Under the pieces are notes generated by a model. It was given only the letters and a program-made list of their open reading frames with translations, ran no database searches and was not told the DNA's origin. 64,000 nt of DNA, taken from NCBI GenBank assembly GCA_014872655.1, contig WHHJ01000002.1, positions 9,770 through 73,769 on the forward strand. Reading direction: 5' to 3'. This document shows, in pieces, positions 56,110 to 64,000 of this stretch; the first letter of the stretch is position 1; each line of letters starts with the position of its first letter. This DNA comes from Clostridia bacterium. Lineage in GTDB: Bacteria; Bacillota; Clostridia; Oscillospirales; UBA644. A program made the translations under genes and the position numbers.

Positions 56110-56176
56110 TATGCTTTTATCATGTAAATTTCAAACTAAATGTAACTTTTTTATCAATTCTTAATTTTTTATGTTT

Positions 56177-57514
56177 TTATTTGGTTTTTCTGGAAAAAAC
56201 AGATACTTTATAGCCTTCTGAGTCCGCGGAACAGCATTCATCAGAGCCAAAACCAAAGACATAAATTACCTTACCCTGATATTCAATGACCGGGATTTGC
56301 GAACGCAGTTCACGCGGCACTTTACTGTCGATAAAAAGTTTTTTGAGTGTTTTGGTTCCTCTGCGTCGTAGTTTTATGGTGTCGGCCTGTTTGGGGGAGC
56401 GAACATATAAATCTGTAATATATTCTTTGGGGATATCTGCCTTAGTAGGGGTATAATCCAAAAGTAAGATTCGGTTGTCATCTAAGATATTAGGCCCTGC
56501 AAATAGCTTTCGGCATGCGATTGGAGAAAGCGGGGGATCGTTGTCGGACCGGATACGGAGCATGTCGTAACACCGTTGTACTTTGAGATTTTGACCGATA
56601 TCTGTTTCGGCGCAAGAAGATTTTCCTCGGATTATTTGAATAATTTGCCGGGTAATCGGATAAGAAATCTGAACTCCCCGTTGTGCTGTGTAATCACGTA
56701 CAACTCTGGATAATACCGCATCATGTGCTTTGCGTAATTTCTTAATATGCAGCTGCCCGTTTTCCGAAGCTTGCTTGAAGAGTTTTGCTGCCTGCTCGTT
56801 TAAAAAATAGTCATCCGTTTGAGCGATTTGTGAAAAACGATTGATTGTTTGATTGAGGTTAGGATTGATTTGCCTGAGTTGGGGCAATATGTCATTGCGC
56901 AATTTGTTTCGAGTACAACAATTCTCAAAATTAGTTTGATCCAGTGCAAACGGAACCTGGTTTTGGTTACAGTAGGTTTCCGTTGCAGATTTTGGAATCT
57001 GAATAAAAGGACGAATCAAAACAGCGCCGTTCGGCGTTAACCTTTTGGGCTGAATGGTTCTTGCCGTGCCGCATCCCCGCAGCAGGTCGAGAAAAAAAGT
57101 TTCTGTGCTGTCATCTGCGTTGTGGGCCGTTGCAATATGTGAAAATTGATGTTGGGTGCGAATTTGCTCAAAAAAGGCATACCGAACGGTTCGGGCATAT
57201 TGCTCGATAGATGTTCCGGGTGATTTTGTTTGCCGGATATTGGCTTGGTGTGCATAAAACGGAACCCGATTTATCCGGCAATATTCCTGTACCATTTGTT
57301 GCTCTGCATCGGCTTGCGCGCGCAGACCGTGATGAATATGTGCTACAACAATCGGATATTGCGGTAGGTTTTTGATTAAAAAGTGCAGCAATGCCATCGA
57401 GTCCGGTCCACCTGATACGGCGGCAACAATACCGGTGCAATGATCGAATAAGCCATGATTTTGAATCGTTTGAAAAACAGTTTTTTCAAACTGAGCTGTG
57501 TTTTTGTTTTTCAT
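56177..57514 (-). CDS. tilS: tRNA(Ile)-lysidine synthase
   Basis: Modifies C34 of tRNA-Ile2 to lysidine. 445 residues. PP-loop SGGPDS at 34-39, HIHHGLRAQAD, the THNADDSTETF motif (AHNADDS) and the C-terminal domain (RSPKQADTIKLRRRG, KVPRELRSQIPVI). The ATG at 57514 follows AGGTAG; a TTG one codon earlier is less likely. It follows dnaB by 15 nt. Confidence 0.95.
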   Translation of the reverse strand: MKNKNTAQFEKTVFQTIQNHGLFDHCTGIVAAVSGGPDSMALLHFLIKNLPQYPIVVAHIHHGLRAQADAEQQMVQEYCRINRVPFYAHQANIRQTKSPGTSIEQYARTVRYAFFEQIRTQHQFSHIATAHNADDSTETFFLDLLRGCGTARTIQPKRLTPNGAVLIRPFIQIPKSATETYCNQNQVPFALDQTNFENCCTRNKLRNDILPQLRQINPNLNQTINRFSQIAQTDDYFLNEQAAKLFKQASENGQLHIKKLRKAHDAVLSRVVRDYTAQRGVQISYPITRQIIQIIRGKSSCAETDIGQNLKVQRCYDMLRIRSDNDPPLSPIACRKLFAGPNILDDNRILLLDYTPTKADIPKEYITDLYVRSPKQADTIKLRRRGTKTLKKLFIDSKVPRELRSQIPVIEYQGKVIYVFGFGSDECCSADSEGYKVSVFSRKTK

Positions 57515-57529
57515 CAATCTACCTATTAT

Positions 57530-58927
57530 TTATTTTTGAGGTTCATCCGGAATCGCATTGGGCGGCAAAGACCTGTCAATAGAATTAAAGCGTGTATGGC
57601 TGCCATCCCAGTGTACGTCGAAGTGACCTGTTTTACCATGTCTGTTCTTGCTGATCCAAAGCGTACAAATACCTTTTTTAGGGGTGTTGGGCGCGTAAGT
57701 TTCCGGACGGTCCAGAAAAATAACAACGTCAGCATCCTGCTCAATGGATCCGGAATCTCGAAGGTCGGAAAGTTGCGGTGTTTTATCTTCACGGCTGGTG
57801 ATGCCGCGGCTCAACTGCGATAAAAGAATGACCGGAACGTGCAGTTCTTTTGCCATCAATTTGATAGACCGCGTATAGTCTGCAATTTCTTGAACACGGT
57901 TTTGACTAACACCGGAGCCCATCAACTGCAGATAGTCAATGACAACCAACCCGAGATTTTTTTCTCTTCGGAGTTTTGCTTTCATCTCGGCAACAGTGAT
58001 TGTAGAAGTTTCATCAAATTTAAAACTTGTACCCGCTAATCGCTTACAGCAAAATTCCCATAAATCACTCCACTGATTATCGTTGATCGTTCCCTTTTGC
58101 AATGCGTCATGGTCAATGCCGCACGCCGTAGAGATGACACGACGTGCTAACTGTTCTTTAGACATTTCTAAAGAAAAGAACACAACCGTCTTTTTCGGAT
58201 TAAACTGATTGGAGATGGCTATATTGTAAGCAACATTCAGCGCAAAAGAAGTTTTTCCGACACCGGGACGTGCTGCAAGAATAACCAAATCGCTTTTATT
58301 AAGACCCCCGACAAAGGTGTCAAAATCGCTGATGCCTACTTTAATCGCATCAAATTTGCCGGTTGTGTCATTTTTCATTTCCTGGATTCTGTTAAATTCC
58401 TGTCGTACCAGATGTTGTAAGGTTTCCAGCTCTCCGCTGTTTTCATTGGATTCCAAGTCGAACAGCTTTTGTGATGCGATATCGAGAACTTTTTCAGGAT
58501 TCTCGTTCTCATAACACATCTTTCCGACTTGTTCGCAAATTTCAATCGTTTTGCGCAGCGTATATTTTTCTTTAACAACCCGAATATAGTATTCTGTTTT
58601 GGACACAACAGAAGCAGTCTCGGCAAGCGAGACTAAATACATCTTATCTTCTTCTGTTCGAAAATCTCCGTTATCCCGTAAAATTTCAAGTAGCCGAAGC
58701 GGTTCAATGGGTTCTGATAAATTAAACAGCTCACTCATTGCGCTAAAAATTACCTTATGTCGGTCAATGTAGAAGCTGTCCGGTGTCAGAATCCCCGCAA
58801 CTTTAGAAAAAGTTTCAGGGTTAATTAAAATTTTCCCTAAAACAGCTTGTTCCGCTTCTAAACTGTAGGGGAGTTTTCGTTGTTCTTCCAATGCAGAATA
58901 ATCAACTGCAGGTTTATTTTCAGCCAT
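57530..58927 (-). CDS. dnaB: Replicative DNA helicase DnaB
   Basis: 465 residues. N-terminal DnaG-binding domain (SLEAEQAVLGKIL), RecA-like motor with Walker A AARPGVGKTSFALN, the VIDYLQLM segment and the LSQLSR motif. Hexameric helicase that unwinds DNA at the fork. Follows rplI by 6 nt, the yybS-gdpP-rplI-dnaB order as in Bacillus. Confidence 0.97.
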   Translation of the reverse strand: MAENKPAVDYSALEEQRKLPYSLEAEQAVLGKILINPETFSKVAGILTPDSFYIDRHKVIFSAMSELFNLSEPIEPLRLLEILRDNGDFRTEEDKMYLVSLAETASVVSKTEYYIRVVKEKYTLRKTIEICEQVGKMCYENENPEKVLDIASQKLFDLESNENSGELETLQHLVRQEFNRIQEMKNDTTGKFDAIKVGISDFDTFVGGLNKSDLVILAARPGVGKTSFALNVAYNIAISNQFNPKKTVVFFSLEMSKEQLARRVISTACGIDHDALQKGTINDNQWSDLWEFCCKRLAGTSFKFDETSTITVAEMKAKLRREKNLGLVVIDYLQLMGSGVSQNRVQEIADYTRSIKLMAKELHVPVILLSQLSRGITSREDKTPQLSDLRDSGSIEQDADVVIFLDRPETYAPNTPKKGICTLWISKNRHGKTGHFDVHWDGSHTRFNSIDRSLPPNAIPDEPQK

Positions 58928-58933
58928 TTATCC

Positions 58934-59380
58934 TTATCCTTCAACAACTTTTATGTGAATTTGTGCAGAAATTTCGGGATAGAGCTTCACATCTGCCCGA
59001 TAAGTTCCAAACGCCTTAATAGGTTCCGATAAAAGGATTTTTTTCTTATCAATTTCGATTCCTTTTTGTGCCTGCAGTTCAGCCGCAATTTCTTTGGAGG
59101 TGATGGTGCCAAACAATTTTCCTCCGGCGCCTGCTTTTGCTTTGAGTGTAACAATCTGATCTTTTAAGGCATCGCATTTTTTCTGTGCGGCTGCTTTTTC
59201 TTCTGCTTTATGAAAAGCCTTTGCTTCGTTTTGTGTATTCATTTGATTGATATTAGCCTCGTTGGCCTCTACCGCTAATTTTTTAGGAAATAAAAAGTTA
59301 CGTGCATATCCGTCACTTACTTTAACCATTTGTCCCGCTTTTCCAAGCGCTTTGACATCTTGTTGTAAGATTACGTTCAT
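58934..59380 (-). CDS. rplI: 50S ribosomal protein L9
   Basis: 148 residues. L9 N-domain (MNVILQQDVKALGKAGQMVKVSDGY pattern, GYARNFLFPKKLA) and the long connecting helix to a C-terminal RNA-binding domain. The ATG at 59380 gives the usual L9 start; a TTG two codons earlier is less likely. Starts directly after gdpP. Confidence 0.97.
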   Translation of the reverse strand: MNVILQQDVKALGKAGQMVKVSDGYARNFLFPKKLAVEANEANINQMNTQNEAKAFHKAEEKAAAQKKCDALKDQIVTLKAKAGAGGKLFGTITSKEIAAELQAQKGIEIDKKKILLSEPIKAFGTYRADVKLYPEISAQIHIKVVEG

Positions 59381-59386
59381 TGTCAA

Positions 59387-61360
59387 TCACCTTTCTGTGT
59401 GAAAATTTGTTTGTAGAAAATATTCGTCAATGGCCTTTTGTAATTTTTTCACAGCCTCATCAAGACTGATATTTTTAAGTTGAACACCTGCCATGGTTTG
59501 GTGTCCGCCTCCGCCCAGTTTTTCCATAATCAACTGTACGTTAACAGCCCCAAAGGAACGGCCTGAAATATTAACAATTCCTTGTTTGTCTGCAAATAAT
59601 GTAAATGCCGCTTGAACTCCTTCGATGTTTAGCATCTCATCAGCAGCCTGAGAGGCTGCAATTTTAAATTGTGGCCCTTGATCACCTTTCCATACGGCAA
59701 TCGCTGCTGTTTTTTTGTACAAAACAGCGCTTTCCACTAATTTTGTGCGCTGCATATATGTTTGCATGTCTGTTTGGAAAAGTTTTTTGATTTGAACAGT
59801 ATTAGCACCCATCTTCCGTAAGAACGAAGATGCCTCAAAGGTTTGCCGGTTGGTGCGGATTGAAAAACTTTTGGTATCCAGGTATATTCCGCTCAGCATG
59901 GCCTCTGCTTCGACCGCCGGAATGCGATTGATATTCATGTATTGAATCAATTCTGCAACCATTTCACATGTGCTGGATGCATAGGGTTCATGGAAAAAGA
60001 TATCTGCATTTTCAATAAAATCTGCCGCTTTGCGGTGATGGTCTACAACCATAATTTTTGAGGCGTAATCCAACAATTTGGGCATCGTCGTATAGTCTTT
60101 GCGATGGGTGTCCACAACGCAGACAAGCGTTTTGGGTCCGGCCATAATCAGGGCCTGCTCTGCGGACACAAACAAGGAGGATATCTGTTTATCAGGAATC
60201 AGTGTTTCGTAAAGCTGATTGGCCATACTGTTTGTGATATCGTATACGATTCCGACCTTTTTCCCGGTTTCTAAGCCGATTCTTGCCATACCTACACAGG
60301 CGCCAAGACTGTCAAAATCTGACATCTGGTGACCCATAACCAATAAGGTGTCTGTTTGCTTTAACAGTTCCCCAAAAGCTCCGGCTACAACTCGAGATTT
60401 TACCTTAGAACGTTTTTCAATGCCTTTTGATGTTCCGCCAAAAAATTCAAATCCGTCCGGAGTTTTGATGACAGCCTGGTCGCCACCTCGGCTCAATGCC
60501 ATGTCTAAAGCCAGGCGTGCCTGTTCATCACAGTCGGATAAACTTTTTGAACTTAGTCCGATACCGATAGAAATCGTTGGGGCAATTCCAGCAGCAATTT
60601 CAAGGGTTCTAACTTGATCTAAAATCGAAAAGCGCTCATCGGTAAAAATAGATAAATCTTCATTTTTGAAAATAAACAGATAAGATTCTTTATCTATTTT
60701 TCTTAAAACGCCATTCACGGATTGTGCCCATTGATCAATCATATTATCGATGGATAAAGTGGCCACACTTCGCTCAGAATCTTTAGAGTTTTGAAACAGC
60801 TCATCATAATTATCAATCAGGATATGTGCAATGACCGTTTTTTGTCTGTTATATTTTTGCTGTAATTGTTGCAGTTGCGTCATGTCAATAAAATACAGTA
60901 CATACATTTCCCGATTATTGATAATGCTGCAGTCCATATATACGGTAAAATATTTTCCGGAAAAATAAATTTTCGATTGTCTTCGAGTCAATAATCGACT
61001 GTCAATTTTATTGACATTTTTTAACTTAATAATTTCATTCTCATCTGCAACAGAAAGGAAACTGTCATTGTACCATAAAACGGTTCCGTTTTTGTTTGAA
61101 ATCAAAATAGGAATAGGGTACTCCGTGAGTCTTCTTTGGGAAGTAAGGTCCAGCATGGAAATAATATCGTTTGATAATTTTTTTGCTGAATGGGTTGAAA
61201 AGTATAGGTAGAGTTCATACATCAAAATGTATGCGCCGGATACAATCAGAAAAATCCGAGCGGTTGTATTAAAATCAGTTACACATAAAAAAATGGCTAA
61301 TGTGATAATAAGAATGTAGTGAAGCCGTCGGACGACATGTTCGAAAATTTTGTTTTTCAT
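59387..61360 (-). CDS. gdpP: Cyclic-di-AMP phosphodiesterase GdpP
   Basis: 657 residues. Two N-terminal membrane helices (about 10-50), a PAS-like domain, a degenerate GGDEF domain (the usual GGDEF is replaced) and a DHH/DHHA1 phosphodiesterase with GHQMSDFDSLGA, VVDHHRK and GGGGHQTMAG. It hydrolyses c-di-AMP and so affects wall and potassium homeostasis. Its ATG overlaps the yybS stop by 4 nt. Confidence 0.95.
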   Translation of the reverse strand: MKNKIFEHVVRRLHYILIITLAIFLCVTDFNTTARIFLIVSGAYILMYELYLYFSTHSAKKLSNDIISMLDLTSQRRLTEYPIPILISNKNGTVLWYNDSFLSVADENEIIKLKNVNKIDSRLLTRRQSKIYFSGKYFTVYMDCSIINNREMYVLYFIDMTQLQQLQQKYNRQKTVIAHILIDNYDELFQNSKDSERSVATLSIDNMIDQWAQSVNGVLRKIDKESYLFIFKNEDLSIFTDERFSILDQVRTLEIAAGIAPTISIGIGLSSKSLSDCDEQARLALDMALSRGGDQAVIKTPDGFEFFGGTSKGIEKRSKVKSRVVAGAFGELLKQTDTLLVMGHQMSDFDSLGACVGMARIGLETGKKVGIVYDITNSMANQLYETLIPDKQISSLFVSAEQALIMAGPKTLVCVVDTHRKDYTTMPKLLDYASKIMVVDHHRKAADFIENADIFFHEPYASSTCEMVAELIQYMNINRIPAVEAEAMLSGIYLDTKSFSIRTNRQTFEASSFLRKMGANTVQIKKLFQTDMQTYMQRTKLVESAVLYKKTAAIAVWKGDQGPQFKIAASQAADEMLNIEGVQAAFTLFADKQGIVNISGRSFGAVNVQLIMEKLGGGGHQTMAGVQLKNISLDEAVKKLQKAIDEYFLQTNFHTER

Positions 61361-62361
61361 AGTACGTCCCCTCCATCCAGATGTTTTCTAACATCGTAGT
61401 AGGCATCAAGTGTTCCCAGTAAAGCCAGAAAAGAAAAGAACAGGGAAATAAAAATGCCGATCACTAGAATTGCTAAAATGATCAATATTCTAACCCATCG
61501 TGAAAGGCCCGTTCGTCTTTGTAAAACATGATAGACTAAAGATAATCCGGCAAAACTAAGTGCAACACCTAAAATGGTAACAAAGATATAGATAATCAGC
61601 GAAAATGCAGTTGTTCCGGAGGTGACATTTAGCATAAAGTAAAATAAGAGACTGATTACATATAACACGGCCCCTGTTTTACTGATTCGTACTTGTCCGA
61701 AATCTTGCATAAAAGAGGTGTCCATTTTTAGACTGGACAGTACTTTTTTCATCCAGAAATAATCAATAAAGGTAACTGCCATTGCAATAATTCCTAAAAT
61801 AATAGGCATCTGATAGGTTAAACTGGTAAAAACAGAATTTGCAAATCCTTCTTTGCCCATTGCAAGCAAGGCTTGGAAAGTCGTTTGGTTCTGCTGCAAA
61901 TTCGCGTAAACAGAAATTGCATTATAGATATCACTTGAAATTTGATTAATGCTCTCTTTAAAAGGTTCCAATGCGTCTTGTACAGAAAAGGACGGGCTGA
62001 CCTCCATAATATAGGCACAAGTAATTAATAGGGCCATGATTCCTACTGTCAACAGAGACAATAAAATCATATCGTTCAGCGTTCCTTTTTTTCGGTACAT
62101 CATGCCCAAAACTGTTCCGATCGGAACAAAAAGCATGATATAAATCAGTGCTTGGGCAATGCTACCGGTTACAAAAAGCATGCCGATAAAAACAAATACA
62201 GAAATGAGCGGGACAATAGCAGACTTATTGGTAGCCAGCGACACGGCAAAATACATACTTGCAACAATCAGCGCAGGCAAATACAGCACTGGGAGGAAAA
62301 ATACCAGTGCCATACACGCAAAAGAAATAGAAGGAAATAGCCATGTCTGAAATTTTTTCAT
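61357..62361 (-). CDS. yybS: YybS-family (DUF2232) membrane protein
   Basis: 334 residues with about eight membrane helices. Matches the DUF2232/YybS family by position, length and hydrophobic pattern. Role unproven. First gene of the operon ending at ftsH. A minus-strand TATAAT lies at 62473-62468. Confidence 0.88.
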   Translation of the reverse strand: MKKFQTWLFPSISFACMALVFFLPVLYLPALIVASMYFAVSLATNKSAIVPLISVFVFIGMLFVTGSIAQALIYIMLFVPIGTVLGMMYRKKGTLNDMILLSLLTVGIMALLITCAYIMEVSPSFSVQDALEPFKESINQISSDIYNAISVYANLQQNQTTFQALLAMGKEGFANSVFTSLTYQMPIILGIIAMAVTFIDYFWMKKVLSSLKMDTSFMQDFGQVRISKTGAVLYVISLLFYFMLNVTSGTTAFSLIIYIFVTILGVALSFAGLSLVYHVLQRRTGLSRWVRILIILAILVIGIFISLFFSFLALLGTLDAYYDVRKHLDGGDVL

Positions 62362-62467
62362 TGCGGGCTCCTTGAATCAGAGATCCTGTTAAATACAAAT
62401 ACCCTTTTTTCTACGGTTTAAAAAAGGTTTTTAGCTTTAAGATCTACATTAAAATGTTTCACGATAT

Positions 62468-62473
62468 ATTATA
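62468..62473 (-). promoter_or_regulatory. Candidate -10 box of the yybS operon
   Basis: TATAAT on the minus strand, about 110 nt before the yybS ATG; the -35 is weak (TTTTCA at 17 nt). No gene is seen in 62474-62586. Confidence 0.45.
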
Positions 62474-62586
62474 TCATAATTTTTTGTATTTGAAAAGAGT
62501 TTTTGTGAAAAAATCGGCAGAATTCGTTTTTTATGCATGGAGTATTTTGCTCTTTGTTTTTTTGATATACAGTAATGATTTTTTTC

Positions 62587-62618
62587 TTGCAAAAAACCCG
62601 GATTTATGTTAACATAAA
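62587..62618 (+). promoter_or_regulatory. Promoter and palindromic operator of the MocR gene
   Basis: TTGCAA (62587-62592), 17-nt spacer, TGT-TAACAT extended -10 (62607-62615). A 16-bp perfect palindrome TTTATGTTAACATAAA (62603-62618) covers the -10, so a dimeric protein bound there would block transcription. Confidence 0.7.
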
Positions 62619-62642
62619 CAAGAGGAAAAGGAGGAAAAATCG

Positions 62643-64000
62643 ATGGATTTATTTGCTTCTGAATTAAATCGGCAGCACGATCAACCCATGTATCGGCAAA
62701 TTTATGAAAAAATTGCCGAACGGATTATTTGCGGAAAATTGTGTTTTGGCGAAAAGCTGCCTTCTAAAAAACGGTTGGCTCAGCAACTGGGTGTGAGTGT
62801 GATTACGGTTCAGACGGCATATGATATGCTGAGTGATGAAGGGTATATTCAGTCTCGTCCACGTTCCGGATTTTATGTTTGCCGAGTAGATCCATTATTA
62901 ACGTCCGGCCGGTCTCCGCAAAAGCACAGGCATCAGCAAGAACCAGCCTTTCGATTTGATTTGCGAATGAATGCAGTGGATGCGTCTATCTTTCCGTTTA
63001 AGCAGTGGGCTGGGTTTATGCGCGAATCTATTTTAGACGGGCAAGACTTCTTAGTTGTCGGAGATACTCGGGGAGATCTGGAACTTCGTGAAAGTATTTG
63101 CCGGTATTTGAATACGGTTCGTGGCGTACAGTGTAATGAGCGTCAGGTATTGGTAGGAGCTGGAATTGAATCGTTGTTAGTCATGTTATGCCAGATATTT
63201 GATGCCGCTCGATTTGCAGTGGAAGAACCGTGTTATCCGAAAGTTCGAACTGTTTTGCGGAATTGCTCGAAAGATTTTTCCAGTATTGCTTTAGATGAGG
63301 AGGGGATTTGCATTGCTGATTTGGAACGTTCCGGTGCCGATATCGTTTATGTGACACCTTCTCATCAATTCCCAACAGGAATTACTATGCCCATAGGTCG
63401 CCGGATGGACCTGTTAAACTGGGCATATCGAGGTTCGAAGCAGGGGGAAAAGAGATATATCATTGAAGATGACTTCGGCGGTGAGTTTGATTTGGACGGG
63501 CGGCCGGTTCGCTGCTTGCAAGGTTTGGATCAAAACGCCAGTGTGATTTATATCGGATCTTTTTCTCGTGTATTAGCTCCTTCTGTTCGCGTGTCTTACA
63601 TGGTGCTTCCGTTTGATTTGCTTGAGATTACGGAGCGCAAATTCCGTTCTTATTCTTCTACCGTGTCTCGTTTTGAACAACAGGCGCTCAGCCGTTTTTT
63701 AGACAGCGATTGTTTTTTGCGGCACGTGCGAAAAACACGTCACGCTTTGCGTCATAAGCGCGATGTGTTGCTAGAACTTTTGGAGCGGATACCTGTTCAA
63801 TCCAGACCGGTTTGCCGACGAGAATCCGTTAGTTCTCATGCTGTTTTGCGATTACAAAAGAAAAATGCAGAAGCTTTTTGTCGCCAAGCTGCCGAGCGAG
63901 GGGTTCGCGTGATTCGGATGTCGGATTTTTACGCAAATCCTCGAAATGCAGACGGATCGGAAATTTTATTGGGAATTGCCGCGCCTTCGGAGCAAGATAT
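62643..64000 (+). CDS. MocR-type GntR/aminotransferase-like regulator (3' end outside window)
   Basis: At least 452 residues. N-terminal GntR winged helix (about 1-75: QPMYRQIYEKIAERIICGKL, KRLAQQLGVSVITVQTAYDML) followed by a type I aminotransferase-like domain (VGDTRGDLELRESICRYL, DDFGGEFD). The position of the PLP lysine in the family motif GxFSK reads Arg in GSFSRVLAPSVRVSYM, about residue 308. No stop codon occurs in the window. AGGAGG precedes the ATG. It may use PLP as cofactor or effector; with Arg it may not form the Schiff base. Confidence 0.85.
   Translation, partial: MDLFASELNRQHDQPMYRQIYEKIAERIICGKLCFGEKLPSKKRLAQQLGVSVITVQTAYDMLSDEGYIQSRPRSGFYVCRVDPLLTSGRSPQKHRHQQEPAFRFDLRMNAVDASIFPFKQWAGFMRESILDGQDFLVVGDTRGDLELRESICRYLNTVRGVQCNERQVLVGAGIESLLVMLCQIFDAARFAVEEPCYPKVRTVLRNCSKDFSSIALDEEGICIADLERSGADIVYVTPSHQFPTGITMPIGRRMDLLNWAYRGSKQGEKRYIIEDDFGGEFDLDGRPVRCLQGLDQNASVIYIGSFSRVLAPSVRVSYMVLPFDLLEITERKFRSYSSTVSRFEQQALSRFLDSDCFLRHVRKTRHALRHKRDVLLELLERIPVQSRPVCRRESVSSHAVLRLQKKNAEAFCRQAAERGVRVIRMSDFYANPRNADGSEILLGIAAPSEQD

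Overview
The window is a contiguous piece of a low-to-moderate GC Firmicutes chromosome, most likely an anaerobic, spore-forming member of the Clostridia (Oscillospirales/Ruminococcaceae-like). The grounds are: clostridial gene order (gmk-rpoZ-priA-def-fmt-rlmN-stp-prkC-rsgA-thiN; yybS-gdpP-rplI-dnaB; ctsR-mcsA-mcsB-clpC; hrcA-grpE-dnaK-dnaJ), AGGAGG-type ribosome binding sites, near-consensus sigma-A promoters, a trimeric [FeFe] hydrogenase, two secreted dockerin proteins and a probable spoVM micro-gene. No rRNA, tRNA, CRISPR array, insertion sequence or prophage was seen. Almost everything is core genome.

Layout. 1-10.6 kb (+): one long operon for nucleotide metabolism, replication restart, translation start/protein maturation, and the Stp/PrkC PASTA kinase pair with RsgA and ThiN; coaBC, rsmB and rpe, often found here, are absent. 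10.7-14.7 kb (+): secreted beta-propeller dockerin protein, HtrA protease and long-form HPF, each with its own promoter. 14.7-19.8 kb (-): rsmD-coaD-coiled-coil protein-solute-binding lipoprotein-serine hydrolase, plus a small unknown gene. 20.0-22.4 kb (-): SDR, small membrane protein and FAD dehydrogenase operon. 22.5-24.7 kb (+): helical unknown, XRE/ImmA-like pair with three operator-like sites, Mrp ATPase. 24.9-30.1 kb (+): dnaG-rpoD, a DUF3810-type membrane metalloprotein and a secreted lysozyme-like/SH3/dockerin protein.

30.1-35.1 kb (+): CtsR regulon operon with two opposed CtsR boxes flanking its promoter. 35.1-39.3 kb (+): MarR regulator and an asymmetric heterodimeric ABC exporter. 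39.3-40.9 kb (-): TrmL and a CPBP protease. 41.1-43.1 kb (+): small membrane protein and a MutS-like ATPase. 43.2 kb (-): 24-residue SpoVM-like peptide. 43.5-48.3 kb (+): HrcA/CIRCE chaperone operon. 48.4-53.3 kb (+): HydC-HydB-HydA hydrogenase and a zinc-ribbon membrane protein. 53.37-53.52 kb: an unexplained non-coding segment with four tandem perfect hairpins. 53.6-62.4 kb (-): YybS, GdpP, L9, DnaB, TilS, Hpt, FtsH. 62.6-64 kb (+): a truncated-by-window MocR-type regulator whose PLP lysine position reads Arg, with a palindrome over its promoter.

Two heat-shock circuits (CtsR and HrcA) sit about 13 kb apart, with FtsH and HtrA also in the window, so protein quality control is strongly represented. 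Start codons were chosen by ribosome binding site and family alignment; several genes use internal starts later than the longest open frame. The most unexplained item is the tandem-hairpin segment; the most useful annotation additions are the spoVM micro-gene and the mapped CtsR, CIRCE, XRE and MocR operator candidates.
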